From contig JAYWHX010000022.1 in assembly GCA_043777375.1 (NCBI GenBank), forward strand, positions 1 to 64,000: a stretch of DNA of 64,000 nt, read 5' to 3'. Origin of the DNA: TH-plancto1 sp043777375. Its GTDB lineage: Bacteria > Planctomycetota > Planctomycetia > Planctomycetales > Planctomycetaceae. Below the pieces are notes generated by a model. It worked only from the letters and a program-made list of their open reading frames with translations. It had not been told where the DNA came from and did no database searches. Made by a program: the position numbers and the translations under genes. Shown here piece after piece: positions 43,755 to 55,422 of this stretch; the stretch's first letter is position 1; every line of letters starts with the position of its first letter.

Positions 43755-43900
43755 GCGTGGGAGCGTCTCTACCGCGTGATACGCGAGCGAGCCGTAATGA
43801 GAAATTCGGTCCCGATGGCGGGGCAGCTTCTGTAATCTAAAACTTCGATAATATCAAACGAGCTCGACTTGACGTTCCGATTGTGATGATTACAGTGACG

Positions 43901-43940
43901 TGAATGGTCTTTCCCGGGAGTGAATGGTCTTTCCCGGGAG
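43901..43940 (+). repeat. 20-bp tandem direct repeat before the pseudopilin operon
   Basis: TGAATGGTCTTTCCCGGGAG occurs twice without a gap (43901-43920, 43921-43940). The second copy ends 9 nt before the ATG at 43950, so the GGGAG of each unit could act as a ribosome binding sequence. It looks like a recent duplication in the leader. Confidence 0.85.
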
Positions 43941-43949
43941 TGATGTGAG

Positions 43950-44318
43950 ATGAAGTTTCGCTTGCGATGTGTGGCTCTGACTACTGCTGCCCTGCAGTGG
44001 TCCGCTGTGACAGCCTCTGCTGAGTCCTACGCTGTCTTTAAACAATTGTCATCCACGGCTACTAATGTCACGGCGAAGGGGAAGCGAATGGTATTTATGG
44101 GGGGCTTTGTGAGCGACGGATCATGCCTTATGACTGCTCAGAACGTAATTATGACTTATCCATTCATGCCCGCTCCTGTGGTCGTCTACACCGGGCATAC
44201 CGGGACACTGAATACATCCCAGGTCATCCAACATGCTTCAGTTCAACGTGAAGTGTCACCTGGTGTCTTCGAATACCATTTCGAATACCATATTGTGACG
44301 CCCACGCTTATTCCTTAA
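43950..44318 (+). CDS. Small secreted protein, function unknown
   Basis: A 122-residue exported protein with a Sec signal peptide (about 1-24, ending TASAES) and a short beta-rich mature part with one Cys. No family was recognised. It begins directly after the duplicated leader and is followed 12 bp later by a DUF1559 pseudopilin gene, so it is probably the first gene of a three-gene operon with that gene and the lipoprotein at 45390. GC is visibly lower than in typA: 28 of 60 bases at 44041-44100 against 36 of 60 at 47041-47100, counted by eye. Confidence 0.7.
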   Translation: MKFRLRCVALTTAALQWSAVTASAESYAVFKQLSSTATNVTAKGKRMVFMGGFVSDGSCLMTAQNVIMTYPFMPAPVVVYTGHTGTLNTSQVIQHASVQREVSPGVFEYHFEYHIVTPTLIP

Positions 44319-44330
44319 AGGTGTCCACGA

Positions 44331-45335
44331 ATGCGGCGAATGCATCACACGGATGTAGCCTTTAACAAAAGATGCATGGGGTGCCTGCGCCGCTGGTTGG
44401 CTCAACACGCCCGTCAGGGTTTTACCGTGGTGGAGTTGCTGGTGGCGATTGCCATCATCGGACTCCTTCTGGCGATGGTGCTGCCAGCAGTTCAACGTTC
44501 CCGTGCGGTCGCTCAAAACATGTCGTGCAAGAATTTGCTGAAGCAAATTGTCCTTGCATCACATGTGTACGAGGAGTCATATTCAGTTCTTCCTGTCTCG
44601 GATACTCCATGTCGTCGATTGCTTCCATTTTTGGGTAGGTCCGCTCTGTTCAACATCATCGAAACCGACCCGGCTGCGATAGAGCAGTTGGACACCGGGG
44701 TCATGGAATATCTCTGTCCCAGCGATCCCGAGGCGCAGGCGTCCTTGGGGCATATGAGCTATCTCGTGAATCAGGGGAGTGGCGATTATCGAGGACCAGG
44801 AATCCAGTTTGATGGGGCGCGTCCCGGGCATTTCCTGTTTTCTAAAACAAGGGATTTCACAGACGGAACCAGTAATACCACACTCTTCGCGGAGCGGAAA
44901 ATCCTCGTTAACCCAACTCACCTCGCTTCTGATGCCATCGCGCAGGGAGATGCCAGCCGATACATGTGGCTGCTCAACAGGGACTTTCAGTTGCCTTCGT
45001 CCACCGAATTCGCGGCCTTCCGCGCAGAGTGTCTTTCATCACGTGCCACCGCAATTCCGCAACACGGCATCCCATCGAACTATAAGCTACAGACTGACGA
45101 TGGCTACAACCATGGTTTGACGCCGAATCTGCCAGGATGTCACAACAACACTCCCCTAGGCACGCGGTATCTCATGAGTGAGGAGAGTCTGATCTCCTCG
45201 ACAAGCCATCATTCGGGGGGCGTGAATGTCGGATTCGTGGACGGCCATGTTCAGTTTATCACAGATTCCATCGATGCAGGGGTCTGGACTGCCATTTCGA
45301 CCCGCAAGGGCAATGAAACCATTGGTGATTTCTAA
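44331..45335 (+). CDS. DUF1559 pseudopilin-like protein
   Basis: Type II secretion/pseudopilin-like protein of the DUF1559 family, which is greatly expanded in planctomycetes. A basic 30-residue leader ends in G30, followed by FTVVELLVAIAIIGLLLAMV with Glu at +5, the prepilin peptidase pattern. The remainder is the DUF1559 globular part, ending with SHHSGGVNVGFVDGHVQFI, a typical family ending, in 334 residues. It should be cleaved and methylated by a prepilin peptidase encoded elsewhere, then assembled or displayed at the envelope. It lies between the small secreted protein and the lipoprotein gene. Confidence 0.9.
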   Translation: MRRMHHTDVAFNKRCMGCLRRWLAQHARQGFTVVELLVAIAIIGLLLAMVLPAVQRSRAVAQNMSCKNLLKQIVLASHVYEESYSVLPVSDTPCRRLLPFLGRSALFNIIETDPAAIEQLDTGVMEYLCPSDPEAQASLGHMSYLVNQGSGDYRGPGIQFDGARPGHFLFSKTRDFTDGTSNTTLFAERKILVNPTHLASDAIAQGDASRYMWLLNRDFQLPSSTEFAAFRAECLSSRATAIPQHGIPSNYKLQTDDGYNHGLTPNLPGCHNNTPLGTRYLMSEESLISSTSHHSGGVNVGFVDGHVQFITDSIDAGVWTAISTRKGNETIGDF

Positions 45336-45389
45336 CGGGGTATTGCAAGAGGCATCCTCACGCGTCTTGATTCGACATCGAGGTTTCCC

Positions 45390-46055
45390 ATGAGTAGCAG
45401 GGTCTTGGTAAGGCTTATTCTTTGCGCTTCCATACTCGGAATCCTGACGTATTTTGTCGGCTGCCGTGAGAAGACCATTCCCATCCCCATCGTGCCAGCG
45501 TCGAGCCTGCCCTTCGAGTTGATGTTGACTGTTAACGAACAAGAGACGGTCAGTCTGGCCACCGTTGTCGAAGTCCCGGCTGGAACACCGATTCGAGTGT
45601 TCGGAACACTGCGAACGAGATCCGGAGAAGTGTTCACTAGATCGTGGGGGAAAGGAGCATCTTTCATTCCGGGCGTCGAACTCACACCACTGCCTGATCC
45701 CAGTGTGAATTATGTTCCGTCGCCCTTTCGCCAGCCGCCAAAGTCGCCCCCGCCCGACAAACCCGAACACCTGCATGTCATGCTCATGACAGTTGTTTAC
45801 CCTTTCGGAACGGAGCCGAAGAATCCGAGTCAGACAGAATTTGCACTGGTCGGTGAGTACGTGGACCCCGGTCGGAAACTGCTCACGTTTTCAGGAGGAG
45901 TTCTGTGCCCATCACGTCCCGGAAAATACACACTCCGTCTCATGACAGCTTATAAACATGAGCGAGAGTTTCGCAAGAACGATGATCGCTATGTCTGTGG
46001 GCAATATCTGCCGATCCGAGAGGTCACGATCATCAGCATGGAAGCTGCGGACTGA
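45390..46055 (+). CDS. Lipoprotein, function unknown
   Basis: A 221-residue precursor with a lipobox YFVGC (C25). The mature protein is beta-rich with a Pro-rich loop (about 115-130) and no recognised family. As the third gene of the 43950-46055 operon, it probably partners the DUF1559 protein; pseudopilin/lipoprotein pairs recur in planctomycetes and another such set lies at 58809-63406. The inverted repeat at 46188-46263 follows and probably ends the transcript. Confidence 0.75.
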   Translation: MSSRVLVRLILCASILGILTYFVGCREKTIPIPIVPASSLPFELMLTVNEQETVSLATVVEVPAGTPIRVFGTLRTRSGEVFTRSWGKGASFIPGVELTPLPDPSVNYVPSPFRQPPKSPPPDKPEHLHVMLMTVVYPFGTEPKNPSQTEFALVGEYVDPGRKLLTFSGGVLCPSRPGKYTLRLMTAYKHEREFRKNDDRYVCGQYLPIREVTIISMEAAD

Positions 46056-46187
46056 GAGGCTAAGGACTCTGCCGGGTGTGTCGATCGGAGTCATGCGGCA
46101 GAGCATGGTGGCACGCTTTGGTGAAGCAGACTCACGGCGATTGAGTTGCTTTAATAATTCCGCAGTTGCAGTCCTGGTCCGTTGAGT

Positions 46188-46263
46188 GCCACTGACGGGT
46201 GCTTTGGTCCGCCAGTGAATTCACTGCGATTCGCACTGGCGGGTCAAAGCACCCGCCAGTGGC
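46188..46263. terminator. Hairpin between convergent lipoprotein and typA genes
   Basis: 30-bp arms (46188-46217 and 46234-46263) pair at 27 of 30 positions around a 16-nt loop. The core is GGGTGCTTTG. It resembles the REP-like pairs in arm length but has a much shorter spacer, and is well placed as a bidirectional terminator. Confidence 0.7.
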
Positions 46264-46327
46264 AAACTTTCATTTCTAGTCTCAGAACCTCATTAACCGC
46301 ACGCTCTCAGGGAGAACGGAAGGAACT

Positions 46328-48154
46328 TCACCCCGCACCGACGAACAGGGCGCGGTTGCCGCGTTTGCGTTCGTTTTCGGTCAGGAAGATCTTCCGCAGG
46401 CGGATCGCATCCGGGGTGATCTCGACGTATTCGTCGGCCTCGATGTACTCCAGGGCGAGTTCCAGCGAGATATCACGCGGGGGTTCCAGCTGGATCATGT
46501 CGTCCGCACCGCTGGAGCGCATGTTGGTCAGCTTCTTTTCGCGGACGGGGTTGACCACCATGTCGGTGTCACGAGCGTTTTCGCCCACGATCATGCCTTC
46601 GTAGACATCGACGCCAGCACCGACGAAAAAGGCACAGCGGTCTTGCAGCTTGAACAGTGCGAAGGCGGTCGTACGGCCGGTTTCCTGGGAGACTAGCACG
46701 CCGTTCTTGCGGCGAGGCAGGTCGCCTTCCGCCAGTCGGTAGCTATCGAACTGGTGATGCATGATCGCTTCCCCCTTGGTCGCGTTGAGCAACCGGGTGC
46801 GGAGCCCGATCAGGCCACGAGCGGGGATCGTGAACACGAGGTGTGTGTGCGAACCTTGCCCAGCTGTCATGTCGGTCATCTGGCCCTTGCGGGTCGAGAC
46901 GATCTCGATGACAGAGCCGACATCGACCTGCGGGACATCGACTTCGAGGATTTCGAAGGGCTCGTGCCAGACACCATCGATCTGCTTGCGGATGACTTCC
47001 GGCTTGCCGACCGAGAGTTCGAACCCTTCGCGGCGCATGGTCTCGATCAGCACCGACAAGTGCAGCAGTCCACGTCCGGAGACGCGGAAGCATTCCTTGG
47101 CATCGGTGTCTTCGACCTTAAGGGCGACGTTCGATTCGAGTTCGCGAGCCAGACGCTCACGAAGGTGGCGGCTGGTCAGGAACTTGCCGCTCTTGCCGAC
47201 TAGCGGCGAGGTGTTGATCGTAAAGGTCATCGAGAGCGTGGGCTCGTCGACCTTGATCCGGGGCAATGGGGTCAGGTCTTCGGCGGTGGCAATCGTGTCG
47301 CCGATTTCGACATTCGGCATGCCGGTCAAGGCGACGATGTCACCTGCGATGGCGACTTCGACCTTCTCGCGTCCGAGTTTGGCAAAGAGTTCCACGGTGT
47401 CGACGGTTTCGTTGACGATCGAACCGTTTTCGCGCAGGACAGCGACCTTTTGGCCGGGGCCGATCTTGCCGCAGAAAATACGACCGACGGCGATGCGTCC
47501 GACGTACTTGGACCACATCAGCGATGTGACGCTCATGCGGAACGGGGCATCGACATCGACTTCAGGGGCTGGGATGTTCGCTAAAACCATGTCGAGCAGG
47601 GGAGCCATGTCTCCGGAGCGAGCGGACGAATCATCGCTGGCGTACCCGGCGCGTCCGCTGCAATAGATGTGAGGGAGCGTCGTGACATCGTCCGCCCCGA
47701 GCTCTTCCATCAAATGCATGGTTTCGAAGATCACATCGTCGGCCCGGCTATCGGGACGGTCGATCTTGTTGACGACGATGAGCGGCTTTAGGCCAACTTG
47801 CAGGGCCTTGGTCAGCACGAAGCGGGTTTGCGGCTTGGGGCCTTCGGCAGCGTCGACCAGCATCAGTGCTCCGTCGGCCATCCGGAGAACGCGTTCGACT
47901 TCGCCCCCGAAGTCGGCGTGGCCGGGGGTGTCAATGATGTTGATCTTCACGCCCTTGTAGGAAATCGCAATGTTCTTCGCGAGAATCGTGATGCCGCGTT
48001 CACGCTCCAGATCGTTGGAGTCGAGCAGGCATTCCTGAGTCAACTCGGCATCGCGGAACTGTCCGCTCTGCTTCATCAGGGCATCGACGAGGGTCGTCTT
48101 CCCATGGTCAACGTGGGCAATGATGGCAATGTTTCGAATTTCGTCGCGACGCAT
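46328..48154 (-). CDS. typA: Ribosome-associated GTPase TypA/BipA
   Basis: Translational GTPase that binds the 70S ribosome and helps growth under stress and 50S assembly. The 608-residue protein has the P-loop AHVDHGKT (13-20), the switch region RERGITI (51-57), DTPGHAD (75-81) and NKID (129-132), then EF-G-like domains 2, 3 and 5 and the BipA-specific C-terminal domain. Length is normal. It is monocistronic and converges on the pseudopilin operon. An upstream region of 576 bp separates it from the DUF1501 operon, which runs the other way. Confidence 0.97.
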   Translation of the reverse strand: MRRDEIRNIAIIAHVDHGKTTLVDALMKQSGQFRDAELTQECLLDSNDLERERGITILAKNIAISYKGVKINIIDTPGHADFGGEVERVLRMADGALMLVDAAEGPKPQTRFVLTKALQVGLKPLIVVNKIDRPDSRADDVIFETMHLMEELGADDVTTLPHIYCSGRAGYASDDSSARSGDMAPLLDMVLANIPAPEVDVDAPFRMSVTSLMWSKYVGRIAVGRIFCGKIGPGQKVAVLRENGSIVNETVDTVELFAKLGREKVEVAIAGDIVALTGMPNVEIGDTIATAEDLTPLPRIKVDEPTLSMTFTINTSPLVGKSGKFLTSRHLRERLARELESNVALKVEDTDAKECFRVSGRGLLHLSVLIETMRREGFELSVGKPEVIRKQIDGVWHEPFEILEVDVPQVDVGSVIEIVSTRKGQMTDMTAGQGSHTHLVFTIPARGLIGLRTRLLNATKGEAIMHHQFDSYRLAEGDLPRRKNGVLVSQETGRTTAFALFKLQDRCAFFVGAGVDVYEGMIVGENARDTDMVVNPVREKKLTNMRSSGADDMIQLEPPRDISLELALEYIEADEYVEITPDAIRLRKIFLTENERKRGNRALFVGAG

Positions 48155-48730
48155 GGGACCGGTGTCCTGGACAACTGCAAAGGGAGTGGGACTGATCGGG
48201 TGAAGAGAGCTTCGACCCGTATCAATAGGGAGGAATCAGCGGGGGTGTGTTGGCTGTTCTCAGCTCAACTCAAAGAATCCGACCAGTAACTCTTTGTACA
48301 GTCAGCCAGGAGGATTCAAGCGGGCCAAGCATTTTAACGCTCGTTCCCGGTGGAGGAAAGCCCGAACGATTCTTCACAACATCTTGACAGAATAACGGTT
48401 GCGACTGCCGCTACAGTCGGAACCCCAGTCCAGATTCCAACGGAACTCCTTAAGCAGTATAGAGATTGCGATCAATACGATCGCCGGAATATCCCCCTCA
48501 AGGCGGGATCAATGGTTGCCGATGCTTGACAAGGGGATTGAAACTCGCGACAAAAGTTGCAGAATGGTCGCAGAGATTCCGCACCTTCGCCCTGATGGTG
48601 CGGTTCCTTGATGACCCGGTTGGTGATCCCACCGAGTTGAGCCAAGCGTTCCTGCGGGTTTCGGCCCGTTCCCACCGTCGATTTCTGGCTTAACTCACCT
48701 GCCTGCCCCATGTTTGAAGATGGACGTTCC
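48155..48730. promoter_or_regulatory. Divergent region of typA and the DUF1501 operon
   Basis: No gene is supported in 576 bp. It must contain the promoters of typA and of the long operon that begins at 48731. A TTGACA at 48384 has no well-spaced -10 box, so no promoter is called. Confidence 0.4.
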
Positions 48731-50056
<1,326 letters not shown>

Positions 50057-50067
50057 CACCCCAAACC

Positions 50068-50102
50068 GCAATTTCCACCCGGAATCTCTGGGTGGAAATT
50101 GC
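50068..50102. terminator. Hairpin after the DUF1501 gene
   Basis: A perfect 13-bp stem (50068-50080 with 50090-50102, GCAATTTCCACCC) with a 9-nt loop begins 11 bp after the stop. There is no T-tract directly after it, so it may attenuate or protect the message rather than end it fully. Confidence 0.65.
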
Positions 50103-50332
50103 ATTTGCGGTAGCCGTTCAGCACAGATCGGCCATACTGTCTGTTGAATAATCCCTTGCTCCTCATGGATGAAGCGCGGCGGATTCGAGTGGTTTCAGGC
50201 TGCCGATTCGAAGGGCCATCGAATCGAGTTCACCGGCGGAGTATCCCTCTGTCGGAATCCCCGCGTCCGGCACAGCATCCCACCCAATGCCCGGACCGAT
50301 CCCGCACTGTTTCGAAGTAGGGAGGAAGGCCC

Positions 50333-52807
50333 ATGCCTTCATTCTTCCGTGGACTGACTGCTGCCGGTTTCCTGCTCTGCCTCACAGCTGTCGCCTTCGC
50401 GGCGGCTCCCCAGCTGAATAACATGCTGCCCCACGGTGTGCAGCGGGGGACCGAGGTCGATCTCGTTTTGCAGGGAGCCAACCTGCAAGATGCCCAGGAG
50501 CTGTTGATTTACGACCCGGGCTTATCCGTGGTCAGTCTCGAAGTGCCCGCCGACGCCAATGGAGCCTCGGTTAAAGTCCGCGTGAAGGCGACTGCGGATG
50601 CCCCGATTGGCTCGTTCCGTTGCCGTGTCCGCACGGCGACTGGGCTCTCAAATCTCCAAAATCTCTATGTCGGTCCACTGCCCATGGTGGAAGAGGTCGA
50701 GCCGAACTCCGAGTTCGCGACCCCGCAGGCGATCACGAACAACTTCTGCGTGCATGGCCGCATCGATGGCGAAGACGTCGACTACTACATCGTCGACTGT
50801 AAGAAGGGGGAGCGGCTGACTGCAGAAGCATACGGCATCCGCTTGGGCTTCTCGTCATGGGGCAACTTTTTTGACCCCTACGTCGCGATCCTGAACTCAG
50901 CCCGTTTTGAATTGGCCACCAGTGATGATGCGGCGCTCGCCTGGAACGATGGTGTTGCCAGCTGCGTGATCCCGGAAGATGGCAAGTACATCGTGCAAAT
51001 TCGCGATGCGTCGTATCTGGGAGATGGCAAGGCCTACTACCTGCTCAATATTGGAACCAACCCACGCCCCAGCGGGATTGTCCCGTCTGGTGGAAAACCC
51101 GGCGAGACCGTGAAGGTCAAGTTCCTGGGCGATGTCGCAGGCGACTTCGAACAGGACATCGTGGTCCCCGCAGACGCTCCCGAAGATTGGGCGATCAACG
51201 TCACCGATGCAACGGGCACAGCGGCCTCTCCGATGCGGTTTCGTGTGTCCCCGCTGACGAACGTGAATGAAGTCGAAAACAACGATGCGACCGCAGCTCT
51301 CGTGGCCGTCGAAGCTCCGGTGGCCTTCAATGGAGTCCTCGAAAAGCCGGGCGACCAGGATTACTTCAAGTTCTCCGCCAAGCAGGGGCAGACATTCGAA
51401 GTCGAACTCTATGGTCGCCGGGTGCGATCCTCGATTGATGCGGTGCTGTACGTCTGCAACAAAGATGGCAACGGAATTGCCAGCAACGACGACAGCCGCG
51501 GCCCCGATAGCTACATCCGCTGGCAATGTCCGGCTGACGGAGAGTATTCAATCCTTGTCCACGATCATCTGCGTGGCGGCGGACCGAGCTACACGTACCG
51601 CGTCGAAATGCAGCCCGTCGTGCCGAAAACATTTGCGGGAACCGTTGAATTCGCGCGGTATGTCTCTCCCCAACTGGTCATCCCCCAGGGCGGCGGAGTC
51701 GGAGTGCAGGTCAACGTCACACGACAGGACTTCGGTGGCCCGGCCAGCTTCAAGAGTGACGACCTCCCCGCCGGGGTGAGCATCGAGTGTCCCCCGATGT
51801 GGCGAGGTGGTGCCGTCATGCCGGTCGTCCTGTATGCCGCAGCGGATGCTCCGCTCGCAGGCAAGTTCTCGAAGATCAGCACCTTTCTCGATGACCCAGC
51901 CCAACCGGCTCTGAAGGTCGAAGGTCTGTTCAAGCAGAGCATCCTGATGGTGCTAGGCCAGAATCAACAGGTCGTCTGGAGTGAAGAGCAAAACCGCTTA
52001 CCGGTCGTCGTGACTCAAGCGGCACCGTTTAAGGTCACGGTTGAGCCTCCCAAAGTGCCGATCGTCCGAGGCGGTTCCTACAACCTCAAGGTCGTCGCCG
52101 AACGGGTCGGGGACTACAAAGGAGCAATTCAAGTCCTGCTGCTTCAGAATCCACCGGGAGTCAGTTCGAGCGGATCGGTGTCGATTCCCGAAGGACAGAA
52201 CGAAGCCTTGATCGCCGTGAATGTCAACGGAGATGCTCCGGTCGGTGAATGGCCCATCGCGATCCGCTGTATCGCCACTGTTGGCAATGGACCAATCGAG
52301 ACTTGTACTCCCTTCCTCCCGATCCGGATTGAAGAGCAATACATGACCCTCGAATTCGCCGCCGCTGCGATGGAACAGGGCCAGGAATTGCCAATGTTCG
52401 TGAAGGTGACCAAGCGCAAGGACTTCGAGGGCGAAGCAGTCGCGACCCTGTACGGTCTCCCTGCCAACACCACAGCTGAGCCGATCAAGGTGACCAAGGA
52501 TACCGCCGAATTCTCCTTTACGATTAAGGCTGCGGCCAACGCTCCCGCGGGCAATAACCAAAACTTGTTCGCACAGATCATGGTGCCCGAAAACGGCGAC
52601 ATGATTGTGCACAACCTGGGCACAGGTCGCCTGCGGATTGATACACCGCCGCCGCCCAAGCCCAGTGATCCACCTCCGATGACAACACCGGAGCCGATGC
52701 CAGCACCGATGCCCGTCGCAGAAGTCGTCGCCCCACCGAAGCCGCTCTCTCGGTTGGAACAGCTGCGTCTTTTGCAAAAAGAAAAGACCCAGCCCGCCAA
52801 GCCGTAG
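50333..52807 (+). CDS. Exported PPC-domain protein
   Basis: An 824-residue secreted protein (signal about 1-23) with an IPT/Ig-like N-terminal segment. At least two bacterial pre-peptidase C-terminal (PPC) type domains follow, marked by EVEPNSEFATPQ and NEVENNDATAA starts and DVDYYIVDCKKGERLT and DQDYFKFSAKQGQTF strands. Further Ig-like regions lead to a Pro-rich tail (about 775-805) and a short basic helix (RLEQLRLLQKEK). The function is unknown; PPC domains usually help surface display. It is the second gene of the DUF1501 operon, 276 bp after it and 105 bp before the next gene. Confidence 0.88.
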   Translation: MPSFFRGLTAAGFLLCLTAVAFAAAPQLNNMLPHGVQRGTEVDLVLQGANLQDAQELLIYDPGLSVVSLEVPADANGASVKVRVKATADAPIGSFRCRVRTATGLSNLQNLYVGPLPMVEEVEPNSEFATPQAITNNFCVHGRIDGEDVDYYIVDCKKGERLTAEAYGIRLGFSSWGNFFDPYVAILNSARFELATSDDAALAWNDGVASCVIPEDGKYIVQIRDASYLGDGKAYYLLNIGTNPRPSGIVPSGGKPGETVKVKFLGDVAGDFEQDIVVPADAPEDWAINVTDATGTAASPMRFRVSPLTNVNEVENNDATAALVAVEAPVAFNGVLEKPGDQDYFKFSAKQGQTFEVELYGRRVRSSIDAVLYVCNKDGNGIASNDDSRGPDSYIRWQCPADGEYSILVHDHLRGGGPSYTYRVEMQPVVPKTFAGTVEFARYVSPQLVIPQGGGVGVQVNVTRQDFGGPASFKSDDLPAGVSIECPPMWRGGAVMPVVLYAAADAPLAGKFSKISTFLDDPAQPALKVEGLFKQSILMVLGQNQQVVWSEEQNRLPVVVTQAAPFKVTVEPPKVPIVRGGSYNLKVVAERVGDYKGAIQVLLLQNPPGVSSSGSVSIPEGQNEALIAVNVNGDAPVGEWPIAIRCIATVGNGPIETCTPFLPIRIEEQYMTLEFAAAAMEQGQELPMFVKVTKRKDFEGEAVATLYGLPANTTAEPIKVTKDTAEFSFTIKAAANAPAGNNQNLFAQIMVPENGDMIVHNLGTGRLRIDTPPPPKPSDPPPMTTPEPMPAPMPVAEVVAPPKPLSRLEQLRLLQKEKTQPAKP

Positions 52808-52864
52808 CCTGAACAGCGAGGCAGGCCTTCCAGTCTGCTTCGTTTCGGTTCGCACTCTCAGCAG

Positions 52865-52888
52865 AAGACAGACAAGAGTGTCTGTCTT
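52865..52888. terminator. 10-bp perfect hairpin in the operon
   Basis: AAGACAGACA and TGTCTGTCTT pair perfectly around an AGAG loop, 57 bp after the PPC gene and 24 bp before the next start. It may modulate expression between operon genes. Confidence 0.55.
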
Positions 52889-52912
52889 TACGGAAGCCCC
52901 GAGACCCTCCCC

Positions 52913-55333
<2,421 letters not shown>

Positions 55334-55369
55334 TGGAACTCGTCAGTGATGAACTGTCAACTTCTACCT

Positions 55370-55405
55370 CCGGCCCTAGGCTCTAGGCCATCGTCCCTGG
55401 GCCTC
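55370..55405. repeat. Dispersed repeat, inverted copy of 2010-2045
   Basis: 36 nt containing CCCTAGGCTCTAGGCC, lying between the DUF1549/DUF1553 stop and the next start. It matches the reverse complement of the element over the grpE stop at 31 of 36 positions. Confidence 0.65.
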
Positions 55406-55422
55406 TCCTCGCGAGTTTCGCC

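Noticed and set aside
48384..48417. TTGACA...TACAGT promoter before the DUF1501 operon
   Set aside because: The spacer is 22 bp, too long for a housekeeping promoter.
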